Source: Haliotispira sp965263485 | Lineage (GTDB): Bacteria > Spirochaetota > Spirochaetia > SP-2023 | DNA length: 64,000 nt | NCBI GenBank assembly: GCA_965263485.1 | Contig: CBDHHO010000004.1 | Location: 1,612,001-1,676,000, forward strand | Direction: 5' to 3' | Part shown: positions 25,308 through 34,755 of the stretch, one piece after another | Layout: each line of letters starts with the position of its first letter | Position numbering within the stretch: the first letter of the stretch is position 1 | The notes under the pieces: model-generated | Database searches by the model: none | What the model was told of the DNA's origin: nothing | What the model saw: only the letters and a program-made list of their open reading frames with translations | Position numbers and translations under genes: made by a program

Positions 25308-26918
25308 ATGTACTCATCACATTTGCGAGATTTATCCGACCTATGGTGCAACTTGGTTGTATTTGTTCAAAAATTATGGGGAGTTTACCGCCTGAGTGTG
25401 GCACGGGATGCCTTTTTAGTGGCCTTAATACCCTTGCTCTTGGTTGACGGCAACTTAGCCCTGCTTTCGGCTCAGGCCGCGGGAGGGGCAAGCAGCGGTG
25501 CTGCCGGAAATGACACGGTTGCACTGAGTATCAAGCGGAATTTTGAAGGTGAACGCAAAACCATAAAGTGGTCGGAATTCCGTAACAAAATACGTGCAGC
25601 GCTGCCTCAATACACCGAGGAACAACTGATCGAGGAACTGGCCGAATTAAATGTCGAGGCTCAGTACATTGGTGGTGATATCATGCTGAACGGAGAGGCT
25701 TTTTACAATTTGACGATTGACCCAAATAGTCCTGAACGCACCTTTATCCAGACTCTGATCATGAGGCCAAGTATTTCCAAGAAATTCCTGCACACGGGTA
25801 CCACGCTTGAAATCGGCTTGGACAAAACACTGCAGATTGACTGCGATTCATGTCGCCGGGCACTCAATACTTTCACGATCGCTCCCAGATTGACCGTTAC
25901 TCAGGATTTGATGCAAAATTTTTTTGGTCTGCTCGACCGTCTGAATTTTGCCGATGCCGAACGCGAACTAGCAATCGTTAAGCTGCAGCGGGCCTATAAC
26001 GAGCGCCAATTGCAGCAACGCTATGACCAGCTTTATCTGGACTGGATCTTGCTGTGGCGCATGAACGTGTTGCTGAGTAAACAGTTGAGCAACAGCAACG
26101 CCAGCCTGAACAATGCGCGCGAGCAGCTTAATCTTAACTATATCGACGACGAAACCTTCCTGCAGATCTATAATTCCCAACTGTTTTACCGTAGAACTTT
26201 GCTGGAAAATGAACAACAGATTCTGGCCACAGAACAGCGTCTTGCTCGCTTTCTGGGCGATATGAGCGAACAGCGCTTCCAGCCTGATTTGGACATACTG
26301 GGTACTCTGCTCCAAAAAGCTTCGGAGCCGCTGGGGGAATTGCACTTCGAAGACTCGGCCATTTGGGCCATCAGCGAGCAGAGCCTGAAACGTTTGCGAA
26401 TCTTATACAAGTTCCGCAAACTCCAACGGCTGCCCTCGCTGACGCTGAGCGCCAGCATCGGGCTGGAAACTTCAGCCCTTTATGAGAAATCGCAGGAGCC
26501 TGAGTATTCGAAGTTGAGGTACAACTATCTGATCGGTCTCAATTTGTCGTGGCCGATACTGATGCGCGGGGCCAACAACGCTATTAAGACTTCTCGCATC
26601 AGACTTCAGCAGTTGGAAACTTCGCTGAACAAGCAGCGTCAGGAATTTGAAATTGACATTGCCCAACAGCGTTCTGCGCACGAATTCCTGCTGGAAAACT
26701 ACGAGATTCAACAAGGAAGCGCCTATGCTCAGAATTCGATCTACGCGCAGAATCAAATCAAATACCGCCAGGCCCGCGCCGGCATCCGCGATCTGTTGGA
26801 TGCCGAAATCCAGAGACTTTCTGCTCAATTGAATTTGCTCGAAACCGAAAACCAATTGATCAAACTGTCCTTAGACTACCAGTACCAAAGCCGGAATGGC
26901 GACTTGCTGAGCCCGTAG
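25308..26918 (+). CDS. TolC-family outer-membrane protein
   Basis: From ATG 25308 (preceded by TTGAGG) the protein has 536 aa. A hydrophobic segment (FLVALIPLLLVDGNLALLSAQA, about residues 33-54) would act as a signal sequence despite an unusually long N-region. The body is coiled-coil-rich with TolC-like strands and helices (LTVTQDLMQNFFGLL, NFADAERELAIVKLQRAYNERQLQQRYDQLYLDWILLW, RQARAGIRDLLDAEIQRLSAQLNLLETENQLIKLSLDYQY). It is followed after 61 bp by an RND pump gene and is probably its outer-membrane duct. It has little visible similarity to the tolC-like gene at 11755 beyond the fold. Confidence 0.8.
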   Translation: MYSSHLRDLSDLWCNLVVFVQKLWGVYRLSVARDAFLVALIPLLLVDGNLALLSAQAAGGASSGAAGNDTVALSIKRNFEGERKTIKWSEFRNKIRAALPQYTEEQLIEELAELNVEAQYIGGDIMLNGEAFYNLTIDPNSPERTFIQTLIMRPSISKKFLHTGTTLEIGLDKTLQIDCDSCRRALNTFTIAPRLTVTQDLMQNFFGLLDRLNFADAERELAIVKLQRAYNERQLQQRYDQLYLDWILLWRMNVLLSKQLSNSNASLNNAREQLNLNYIDDETFLQIYNSQLFYRRTLLENEQQILATEQRLARFLGDMSEQRFQPDLDILGTLLQKASEPLGELHFEDSAIWAISEQSLKRLRILYKFRKLQRLPSLTLSASIGLETSALYEKSQEPEYSKLRYNYLIGLNLSWPILMRGANNAIKTSRIRLQQLETSLNKQRQEFEIDIAQQRSAHEFLLENYEIQQGSAYAQNSIYAQNQIKYRQARAGIRDLLDAEIQRLSAQLNLLETENQLIKLSLDYQYQSRNGDLLSP

Positions 26919-26979
26919 TTTCCGAACTGTCCCAGTTCCCCCGTTAGAAACCCCAAAATATTTCGAAGGTATATCACGT

Positions 26980-29900
26980 ATGGCACGTTCTCATCACCAC
27001 GAAAAATTCCGTCTTGAAGATGGCCTTATCGGCTATATCATTACCTTGTTTCACAATAAAAGAATGCTCAGCGGCGTTCTGACGGCCTGTGTCGTGCTGA
27101 TCGGCCTGTTGTTTGCTGTCCGGGTGCGGCGCGAAGTCATGCCCAACGTTCAGGCCAGCCAATATACGGTGTCGATCAGCTATCCAGGTGCTTCTCCGGA
27201 ACAAGTCGAGCAGGATGCAGTCATTCCCGTTGAAGATGTGTTGAAAACCATTTCCGGTATTTCCAGCTATTCATCAACTTCACAGCAGGGTTCGGGCAGC
27301 ATTCAAATCGCTTTGGATGAAGATGCTCCCAACCCGATCGCCATTGGCGATGCAATTTACCGCAAGATGAATTTGGGCAACATTCCCGATCTTGGGCCCG
27401 AAGTCAACTCCATTAGTGTCGATCGCCGTGTTTTTTCGGAAATGTCAATATACATGATATCTCTAAGCCGGAGCAGTGAGGAAAAAGTGGATGATCTGAC
27501 TTTTTATCGTGCCGCCGACTCGCTGGCTTCACAACTCGAGAATCTGACTGGGGTAGGTAAAGTAGAACTGGAGGGCTACCGCGAGCAGCAGGTGGAAATC
27601 AACGTTGATCCCGAACTGCTGAACGCTCAGTATTTTGATATCAGTTCGGTGGTCAATGCGATCGAGAATCGCAACGTGAGCACCACGGCGGGGACCTTGG
27701 AAGATCCTGAGAATTACAAGATGATCGTCTCCATTAACGAATACCAAGACTTGGAAGAACTGCGCAACACCATACTGCGCTCCCGTTTCGATGATAATCG
27801 GGTGCTGCTGCGCGATGTGGCCCAAGTCAATCGGGTCTTTCCCCGCAAAGATCTTTATATCCGTACCAATCTTAAAGAATCGATTTCGCTGACGGTTTAC
27901 AAGACTTCCTCAGCGGATATCGTCAAGGCCGCCGCCGAGGTAAAAAGCTTTTTACGGGAGCAGGGCAATACTCTGTTGCCCGATGGAATACAATGGGTCG
28001 AAATCTATGACGAAGGCCACGGTGTGGACCAAGTCAGCAAGGTGTTGATTAAAAATGGAATTATCGGATTTCTCCTGATTCTACTGGTACTGTTTATCTT
28101 CCTCGATTTTACCACTGCGTTTTGGACCGCCTGTGGTCTGCCGATCACCATGATTCTGACCTTGGCCTTTATGGGTGTGACCGGTCTGTCGGCTAATTAT
28201 CTGACCCTGACAGCCATGATCACCATGATTGGTATGCTGGTTGATCACGGCATCGTGATCTCTGAGGCCATCTTTGCGCGTCGGCTCAAGGGCGTGCGGC
28301 CCCTGCGTGCTGCGATTGAGGGCCTGAAGTCGGTGTTCTGGCCGGTTGTGGTCACCGTTTCCACTACCATCATGGCCTTCTTGCCAATGCTGATGATTGA
28401 GGGGGAGATGGGTAAATTCACCCGCTTTTTTCCCATTTTAGTGACGGTGATGTTATCGGTTTCCTTTCTGGAAGCCTGTTTCCTGCTGGTCAGCCACTTG
28501 CTGCACTCCCGCTCAAATTTTTCTGCGGATCAAGCTAGGACACTGCGGAACATTGCCGCCGGACGTCTGCCCCACGATACTTGGTTTTCTCCCTTGATCC
28601 GAGTTTACCAGGCAACACTGCGTGTAGTGCTGTTTTTTCGCTGGCCGATTCAGGTGATTTTTTTGCTGTTACTGGCACTCGGCATTTGGATTAGCCTGCC
28701 GGCCATCAGGAATTTTGATTTGTTTCATAACACTGATTCCTCTTTCATCGTTGTCAACTATCTCCCCGCAGCGGGGACGACTCTGGAGCAGGCTCAGGAA
28801 GCTGCCAAGCAACTGGAACAGCGCATCGTGGATGTCACCCCCGAAGAGAACCAAATCAAATATGTACACAATCGGGTATCGGAAAATCTGCGTGGCGAGA
28901 TAAATGGAGCAATCATTATTTATCTGGTGGACAAAAAAGACCGTGTCATCAGTTTTGGGGACTACAATAAACTATTGAATGCCAATTTACTGCCCTATGG
29001 GAAGCGCAGTCGGATGGTACTGAAGAACCAGCTTGGTGCTAAAGATGATCGTTCGTTCAGTAGCCCGGACAGAGATCCTGCAAAGGTCGACAACCCCTAC
29101 ATATTGAGTCCTGAGGAGCTGACGAAGTTGCCCGTGTTGTTTGACAATGTGCGCATAGATCTTGGCGGTGGTGCCGGTCCTCCGGGCGGGCGGGCGATCA
29201 GCATCCGGCTCTATAGCGATGATGTCAAGGAACTGAGTGCAGCAGGTGCGGCGGCGGCAGACCTGCTGGAATCTTTGCGCGGCACTCAGAACATTCAAAA
29301 TAGTGGAGCAAGTCAAGTGGAGCAAATTCGGGTCGCCATTGACTATCCGAAGATGGCTCGCTTTGGTGTTCAGCTTTGGGACATCAACAACACCTTGCGC
29401 ACGGCTTTTCAAGGTACTACCGCAACCCAAAGCCGCTCAGGCACCAAAACCACCGAATATATCGTGCGCCTGCAAGAGCCCTATCGCAAATCCATCGATA
29501 CCATTCTATCGTTGGCCGTGCAGACGGATACAGGTGAATTCATTCCGCTCTCGCATTTTGCTCAACTGGTTACCGAATTTAGCTCGCCATCGATCCAACA
29601 CTACAATGGACACCGCTCTCTGCGCCTGACTGGTGACGTTGACCCGGACATCGAAGGTGTTACATCGCTGTTGATTGGCCAGCAGTTCACCGAACGCTTC
29701 ACAGAAATCAAAAACCAGTATCCCAGCGTCACGCTGGATCTTTCAGGCGGGGAAGCAGAAAACTCTTTAAAGTTCATAAAAAATATGGCATCTGCTTCTG
29801 TAGTGGCTGTTCTATTAATCCTGCTGATCCTAATTCTGTTGTTTGACTCGTTTTTTCAGCCACTGATCGTAATAGGAGCGATTCCCTTCGGCCTGGTGGG

Positions 29901-30327
29901 AGGCTTGGTGGCACTGCAATTGCATAATATACCGGTGAGCTTGATGGCTGTTATTGGTTTTATGGGGCTGATCGGAGTAGTGGTCAATGACAGTGTGGTG
30001 ATGGTTCAGTTTATCAATTACATCGTGCACCGCTATCCTCATGTGCGCTCCCGATTGTTAGGGCCGCTGGTACTCAAGGGAGCTGGACGGCGCTTGCGCG
30101 CGGTGCTCCTGACCACTCTGACCACGGTACTGGGGCTCTTTCCCACTATGTACGGCTTAGGTGGTGATCCGGGTTTCGTGCGTCCGGTGGTTCTGGTGCT
30201 GGGTTACGGCCTCTTGGCCGCTACTGTGATTACGTTGTTTTTTATTCCGACGGTGTACATGATTCATCTGGATCTGTGCTACGGGTTTAATAAATGCAAA
30301 AAAATGTTGTTCTCCCGGCGCCGTTAA
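26980..30327 (+). CDS. RND-superfamily efflux permease (AcrB/CzcA-like)
   Basis: The 1115-aa protein has the full RND layout. TM1 is RMLSGVLTACVVLIGLLFAV, then ISYPGASPEQVEQDAVIPVEDVLKTISG. The TM2-6 block has LTLTAMITMIGMLVDHGIVISEAIFARR with the proton-relay Asp in TM4. A second periplasmic domain follows, and a C-terminal TM block has MAVIGFMGLIGVVVNDSVVMVQFINY and TVLGLFPTMYGLGGDPG. There is no adaptor gene between it and the tolC-like gene; the adaptor at 16969 or one elsewhere could serve. The motif RXGXXGPPGGR (DLGGGAGPPGGRAISIRL) in the second porter domain is common in this subgroup. The substrate is unknown. Confidence 0.93.
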   Translation: MARSHHHEKFRLEDGLIGYIITLFHNKRMLSGVLTACVVLIGLLFAVRVRREVMPNVQASQYTVSISYPGASPEQVEQDAVIPVEDVLKTISGISSYSSTSQQGSGSIQIALDEDAPNPIAIGDAIYRKMNLGNIPDLGPEVNSISVDRRVFSEMSIYMISLSRSSEEKVDDLTFYRAADSLASQLENLTGVGKVELEGYREQQVEINVDPELLNAQYFDISSVVNAIENRNVSTTAGTLEDPENYKMIVSINEYQDLEELRNTILRSRFDDNRVLLRDVAQVNRVFPRKDLYIRTNLKESISLTVYKTSSADIVKAAAEVKSFLREQGNTLLPDGIQWVEIYDEGHGVDQVSKVLIKNGIIGFLLILLVLFIFLDFTTAFWTACGLPITMILTLAFMGVTGLSANYLTLTAMITMIGMLVDHGIVISEAIFARRLKGVRPLRAAIEGLKSVFWPVVVTVSTTIMAFLPMLMIEGEMGKFTRFFPILVTVMLSVSFLEACFLLVSHLLHSRSNFSADQARTLRNIAAGRLPHDTWFSPLIRVYQATLRVVLFFRWPIQVIFLLLLALGIWISLPAIRNFDLFHNTDSSFIVVNYLPAAGTTLEQAQEAAKQLEQRIVDVTPEENQIKYVHNRVSENLRGEINGAIIIYLVDKKDRVISFGDYNKLLNANLLPYGKRSRMVLKNQLGAKDDRSFSSPDRDPAKVDNPYILSPEELTKLPVLFDNVRIDLGGGAGPPGGRAISIRLYSDDVKELSAAGAAAADLLESLRGTQNIQNSGASQVEQIRVAIDYPKMARFGVQLWDINNTLRTAFQGTTATQSRSGTKTTEYIVRLQEPYRKSIDTILSLAVQTDTGEFIPLSHFAQLVTEFSSPSIQHYNGHRSLRLTGDVDPDIEGVTSLLIGQQFTERFTEIKNQYPSVTLDLSGGEAENSLKFIKNMASASVVAVLLILLILILLFDSFFQPLIVIGAIPFGLVGGLVALQLHNIPVSLMAVIGFMGLIGVVVNDSVVMVQFINYIVHRYPHVRSRLLGPLVLKGAGRRLRAVLLTTLTTVLGLFPTMYGLGGDPGFVRPVVLVLGYGLLAATVITLFFIPTVYMIHLDLCYGFNKCKKMLFSRRR

Positions 30328-30440
30328 CAGGCTCTATGGGTTTATTTTGCGATGGTGGCTTTGCAAGTCGATGAACAACGCGCTCCAAGTTTCCAAAGAG
30401 CTGGAATTTTTCCCGATTTGTCATACCTCCTGTGTCTATA

Positions 30441-30670
30441 GGGAGCCTCTAAAAGTGGTATCGCTTTCTGTGAGTATTGTGCTATTGCCCTGCTTCTGCT
30501 TTGTTGTTTTCAATGGGGTTTTCAATGGGGTTTTCAATGGGGTTTTCAATGGGGTTTTCAATGGGCAATAGCACCGCGTTCCGAGGGGAGAGGCAGAACC
30601 TTTTTGTGGCGCGGCGAAGCAGGCCACAGCTCACAAATCCTGCCGAAGCGTTGGAATTTTTAGGGGTCCC
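30441..30670. repeat. MITE (about 230 bp) with five 12-bp internal repeats
   Basis: The left end is GGGAGCCTCTAAAAGTGG and the right end GGAATTTTTAGGGGTCCC. Inside, the 12-bp unit TTTTCAATGGGG is repeated about five times (about 30509-30569), replacing the usual spacer of the GTATTGTGC...GGGCAATAGCACC module. It lies six bases downstream of the stop of the minus-strand carboxypeptidase gene. Confidence 0.8.
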
Positions 30671-30676
30671 TTAACA

Positions 30677-32578
30677 TTACCTTGCGATCAAGATCAGTTG
30701 CGATGAGAGCCAGTGTCGCAGGCATGCGGGTGTGCGCAGCAGCTTACAGGCTTGCCAGGCTAGCAGGGCTTGGGTTTGCAGGCGCGGCAGATCCTCTTGA
30801 TACAGGGCAAAGCGGGCCACAGCCCGGTTCTGGAGCCAGAGCTCTCCGTAGCCCGTGACAGGTTTTTCGTCCCCGTTTTCTTTGTCCCAAACGGAGGCGG
30901 GCTGCAGCCGATCTTTTTGCCAGTAGAGTTGCAGAGTTTGTGCTGGGTATTGCGGTTCACTTTGCTGATCTTGCCCGGCGCTCTGATATTGCCGGTTCAA
31001 AAACAGGCCCGGCCCGGAGTCGGGCTGCCACAGCAGTGCTGCCCGGCGCTTTGACTGTCGGAGCAACTCTGCCAGTATGCGCTCCAAGCTAGCGGGAGTG
31101 AAGGGCCAAGCACTGTTCAGGCGCCCCTCGGGGCTGCTCTCTTGTGAAGGCGAGGAAGCTGGCCAGACAGGCCAAGTGGGCAGAGGAGTGAAATTCCGCA
31201 GGCCCCAGTCAAGCAGAACTTCGGCCTCGGCGGCACGCCGCCTCAGCCCCTCACCGATGCTGGGTGAGCGGAGCCCCATTATTACTGCAACGTAATACCA
31301 GTCGCCGCGCCGCGCCAAGGCCGTAAAATTGAACCCGGCCGCGTAGGTGAAACCGGTTTTCAAACCCTCCACTTCAGGGTAGTAGGGCAGCAACAAGTTG
31401 GTATTGCGCTTGAATTGTCCGCTGCCTTGTTGCTGTGCTGCGAGCCTGCCGGGCAATTCGACTTGAGGCTGGCGGTGCCAGGCCTCGAATCTGGGCGAAC
31501 GCCTGATTCTGCTGCGGTAGAACGCCGCCAAGCGGGCCATATCCATGGGCGAAATCCGGTCTTCCTCACTCCAGCCATCCGGGTCGACAAAATGAGCCGA
31601 GTGTAGTCCCAGTTCGTCAGCCCGGCGGTTCATTCGCGCCACAAAGCGTTGTATTGCTTCTTGCTGCCATTGCGAGCTGGCAAAGTCGGGTGAGGCAAGC
31701 AAAGGAGGCGGGGACTGCCGTTCCGTTTGCCCTATTTTAGTCCGCTCCGCTTTCCTTTGTCCTACTCCGTCCTGCTTCAATCCATTTGCTGAAGCCTGTT
31801 CTGCTTGAATCTGCTCTGCTTGAATCTGCTCTGCTTGAATCTGCTCTGCTTGAATCTGCTCCGCTTGAATCTGCTCCGCCTGAACCTGCTCCAGCAGTAT
31901 GGCCAAAGCATAAATAGCATCGTTAGCCGAGGCGATGATGGCGTAGGAGAGCAGCTGGGCCCAGCTGTATTCGCGCCCTGCAATCAGGCCGGCCACGGCT
32001 GCGTCAAAGGGTCGCTGTGCCGCTGCGCCACCGGGGGGCAGGCGCCGCAGTTCATCCAGCGGGATTGCGCCATCGCTGAGAAATTCTTCAACTAGCAGCA
32101 GGCTCATCAGCTTGGCCAGCGAGGCCGGGGGCCGGGCTTGCCGCGCATCGCGCTGCCATAGCACCTGAGCGCCGTCCTCAGCATCTACAAAACGGGCGGG
32201 AAAGGCATATATTAATGCACCCGGCGCTTCAATCTGGCGCAGAGGGCGCCCCAGCACCTGCGAGTAGCCCGGTTGCGGCTGCTCAGCTGCGGGGGCACTG
32301 TGGGCAGCCAGCCACTGCCAGGCTCTTTCCGAACCGGTGACCGTGGTGCGGTCGGCAGAATGCAACAGGGCATTGAGCCTCGTTTGGTAGCTTTGCCAGC
32401 TGATTTGCTTTGATATGGCTTCTGCAGCATCCGATCCCTGGGAGCCGCCATCCTGTAACCCGACAGAACCCGTGCTGTGGCTGACTAGTGTCTGTCCTGC
32501 GAACAGTAGCAGAGCTGCAAAGTTGCTATAGCTCAGCAGCAGGGATAAGCGATACAGTTTCTGCAAGGTTCTGCACAA
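30677..32578 (-). CDS. Serine-type D-Ala-D-Ala carboxypeptidase (peptidase S11) with AEQIQ repeat insertion
   Basis: The 633-aa protein trims peptidoglycan stem peptides in the periplasm. Penicillin-binding motifs are complete: S153-L-A-K156 (RPPASLAKLMSLLLVEE), S217-A-N219 (IIASANDAIY) and K407-T-G409 (EGLKTGFTYAAGF). An N-terminal hydrophobic segment (LSLLLSYSNFAALLLFAGQ) is the likely signal/anchor. It is much longer than typical DacA proteins (about 400 aa). Just after the SxN motif, residues about 231-262 form six in-frame EQIQA/AEQIQ units (15-bp DNA repeat, 31795-31890), followed by a polar linker. The C-terminal ~200 residues are low-similarity. It follows pdxT on the same strand with a 72-bp gap. 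Confidence 0.9.
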   Translation of the reverse strand: MCRTLQKLYRLSLLLSYSNFAALLLFAGQTLVSHSTGSVGLQDGGSQGSDAAEAISKQISWQSYQTRLNALLHSADRTTVTGSERAWQWLAAHSAPAAEQPQPGYSQVLGRPLRQIEAPGALIYAFPARFVDAEDGAQVLWQRDARQARPPASLAKLMSLLLVEEFLSDGAIPLDELRRLPPGGAAAQRPFDAAVAGLIAGREYSWAQLLSYAIIASANDAIYALAILLEQVQAEQIQAEQIQAEQIQAEQIQAEQIQAEQASANGLKQDGVGQRKAERTKIGQTERQSPPPLLASPDFASSQWQQEAIQRFVARMNRRADELGLHSAHFVDPDGWSEEDRISPMDMARLAAFYRSRIRRSPRFEAWHRQPQVELPGRLAAQQQGSGQFKRNTNLLLPYYPEVEGLKTGFTYAAGFNFTALARRGDWYYVAVIMGLRSPSIGEGLRRRAAEAEVLLDWGLRNFTPLPTWPVWPASSPSQESSPEGRLNSAWPFTPASLERILAELLRQSKRRAALLWQPDSGPGLFLNRQYQSAGQDQQSEPQYPAQTLQLYWQKDRLQPASVWDKENGDEKPVTGYGELWLQNRAVARFALYQEDLPRLQTQALLAWQACKLLRTPACLRHWLSSQLILIAR

Positions 32579-32650
32579 TCCAAGAAACGATTCAGATAGC
32601 TGATAAAAGATTGGAACACAATAATGAAGCTTCTTAGTGATTCTGGAATT

Positions 32651-33418
32651 TTACAGACTGAGAAAGTAGCGGTGTAGCAGTGTGCTCTTGCTCAACTCAG
32701 GGTGGAAGCTACACACCAGCACCCGGTCCTGCTGTAAGCAAATTGCCTGGTCTTTAGCTTCCGGAGTATCCCCGCTGCGAAAGCGCAGCAGCACCTGCAC
32801 TTTCGGCCCCCAAGAAACGGCCAGGGGAGCGCGGATAAAGATCAACGGCAATTTACTGTCACGACTGCTGATATTGCCCGCATCATTGCCCATGTCCAGC
32901 ACAAAGCGTTGGAAGTCAGGATTCTCGGCAGGCTGTTTGGCCAAAGCCGGCAAGTCCAGTTCGGAGCTGAAACTGGCGATCTGGGGCCCGTAAGCATTCC
33001 GCCGGACTTTGAGATCAATAGCGCCTAGACAGCTTTGCAAGCAGGATTGCTCAGAGCGGTTCTGATACTGATCTTGCCTGTGGCAGCTCTTGGGGTGACT
33101 CTTTGGGGGACCAATGCCCGTGACGCCGGACGAAAGCAGGATCATTCCGGCACAGGTCCCCAGCATTGGCATATCATTGCGGCTGCATTCTAAAAGAGGC
33201 TGCCACAACCCGGCTTGGATCAGCAAACGATAGATGGCAGTACTTTCCCCGCCGGGCAGAATCAGGCGGGTGCAACGTCGCAGTTCTGCTACTGTCCGCA
33301 CCGCGATACTGGGAGCACCGCAGCGCTGGAGCAGTTCCCGGTGCCTGGCGTAAGCTCCCTGCATGGCCAGTACGCCCGTCAATTCTTGCGCATTATCGGG
33401 CATCGCTACTCCTGCCAT
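32651..33418 (-). CDS. pdxT: Pyridoxal 5'-phosphate synthase glutaminase subunit
   Basis: The 255-aa protein has the class I glutaminase features of PdxT: GVLAMQGAYARHRELL, LILPGGESTAIYRLL, the nucleophile C89 in MLGTCAGMILL, and the H239/E241 pair in VCSFHPELS. It releases ammonia from glutamine for the PdxS synthase. It is about 55 aa longer than usual because of an insertion near residues 102-131 (PPKSHPKSCHRQ...SCLQSCLG) that contains four Cys/His-rich positions. No pdxS is adjacent or elsewhere in the window. The start could also be the internal ATG of MPDNAQELTG, five codons in. Confidence 0.9.
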   Translation of the reverse strand: MAGVAMPDNAQELTGVLAMQGAYARHRELLQRCGAPSIAVRTVAELRRCTRLILPGGESTAIYRLLIQAGLWQPLLECSRNDMPMLGTCAGMILLSSGVTGIGPPKSHPKSCHRQDQYQNRSEQSCLQSCLGAIDLKVRRNAYGPQIASFSSELDLPALAKQPAENPDFQRFVLDMGNDAGNISSRDSKLPLIFIRAPLAVSWGPKVQVLLRFRSGDTPEAKDQAICLQQDRVLVCSFHPELSKSTLLHRYFLSL

Positions 33419-33531
33419 TCGTGCCGCGTTCCATTTTGCCGGAATATCAGAATGCAGAACGACCTGCCAAGATTGTGCTCAACAACTGCTCAGCCGCTTG
33501 TAAGTGCAAATCGCCTAAGGGAACCTCTAAT

Positions 33532-33970
33532 GGGGACCTCTAAAAATGGTATCGCTTCGCGAGAATTGTACAATCGCTCTGCTTCTGCTTTTGTCTTGGC
33601 CGCAGCGATTGTACCGCGTTTTGATGCCAGACGAAAGCTCCAATGCGAGCTGGCGCAGCATGGGAGAACCGGGGGAGGGCCGTGCGCAGCCAAGCCCGAC
33701 CATCCTTTTCTGCGAGCCTGTGCAGCATTGGTGAACTGGCAGGCCGCTCCAGCGCGAGACGCGCAGCGCTGGAGAATGGGGAAGGGCCGTGCACAGCTAG
33801 GCCCGACCTTCAGCAAAGAGCCTGCTTCCTCTCTTTCGTGACAGTGGTAAATGGCGGGGCGAAGCAGGCCGTTTGCCACAAACCCTGCCGTAAGGCAGAA
33901 CCTTTACTCCGTGAAAAAGACCGAGTCTGGCGCGCCATCCTTCTGTGGTGGGGAATTTTTAGAGGTTCCC
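33532..33970. repeat. MITE (439 bp) with TAAT target duplication, nested in an older terminal repeat
   Basis: GGGGACCTCTAAAAATGG (33532) to GGAATTTTTAGAGGTTCCC (33970), flanked by TAAT at 33528-33531 and 33971-33974. The bases before it (GGGAACCTCTAAT, 33519-33531) are the start of another left terminal repeat, split at its CTAA. The interior has the pairing module GTACAATCGCT...AGCGATTGTAC and two related copies of the CGCAGC..GGCCCGACC module. Confidence 0.88.
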
Positions 33971-33982
33971 TAATATTAATCC

Positions 33983-34019
33983 GTACCAGCAGTCGGCCGC
34001 GCAGGCAGGCTGCTGGTAC
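33983..34019 (-). terminator. Probable terminator of the cold-shock gene
   Basis: GTACCAGCAG (33983-33992) and CTGCTGGTAC (34010-34019) form a 10-bp perfect stem just downstream of the minus-strand csp gene. The loop is 17 nt and only a weak T-rich stretch (GGATTAATATT) follows. Confidence 0.5.
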
Positions 34020-34026
34020 ATATTTG

Positions 34027-34233
34027 TCAGATAGCCCGAACTTTGTTGGCGCAGGGCCCTTTCTGGCCTTGACCTACTTCAAATTCGACAGCTTGACCAT
34101 CATTTAAGGTCGCGTAGCCACCATCGTTTTGAATTTCCGAATAGTGGACAAACAAATCCTTGCTGCCATCCTCGGGCGTGATAAATCCAAAACCTTTGTC
34201 GGCGTTGAACCATTTGACTGTACCTTTACCCAT
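34027..34233 (-). CDS. csp: Cold-shock domain protein (CspA family)
   Basis: The 68-aa protein is a single cold-shock domain binding single-stranded RNA/DNA. RNP1 is KGFGFITPE and RNP2 is LFVHYSEI (the central His is conserved). The start fits GTVKWFN, the universal beginning. A strong SD (AAAGGAGAC) precedes the ATG. Such proteins act as RNA chaperones. Which paralogue it is cannot be told. Confidence 0.96.
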   Translation of the reverse strand: MGKGTVKWFNADKGFGFITPEDGSKDLFVHYSEIQNDGGYATLNDGQAVEFEVGQGQKGPCANKVRAI

Positions 34234-34755
34234 AAGGGTCTCCTTTATAAACGGTGAGGTTGATTGAACTATTTTTCCACTATCACCATTGGGAACATAG
34301 TTAGCATAACTGGGGTCTGAATAAAATATATGGGGTATTACATACTGGCAAAGCTCCTCATCGTCCGGGAACCTCTAAAACTCATCAATCGTTGGTGGGT
34401 GGTGCGCTGAATGGCAATCTTTTAGAAAAGAGCTGTGCCGGTGCAGGCCTTCACCTGACACGGTTGGCGTTTTTCCAAATGTGAAAGCAAATCTTCAGAG
34501 TATTCCTTGACCTGATTGTCGGGTTGATACCATTGATATAATTATTATTTCGCGCAGATTACTGCTATCATGGTGTATCCGATGTTTTGATAGTCACTAA
34601 ACAGACTACTTTGGGCCCCCTCACCACCCCGATAATGGTTAAACAGCGTTTAGAAGGCCTGCTGTCCATTATGGGTATCTGCCGCTATTTTGTACAGTTT
34701 TTAGCAGTATTTATTGTGATTTCTGTACGGACAGGCGGCCAACGCTATCACAGCA
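34234..34755. other. Intergenic region with a solo MITE end, no gene seen
   Basis: A left terminal repeat GGGAACCTCTAAAAC lies at 34367-34381. The rest, including the csp leader (34234-34360), shows no coding sequence I can support. Confidence 0.5.

Noticed and set aside
33546..33841. Several short ORFs in MITEs beginning MGTSKN or containing EFLEVP
   Set aside because: These are translations of the terminal repeat itself (ATGGGGACCTCTAAAAAT and GAATTTTTAGAGGTGCCC), not genes.
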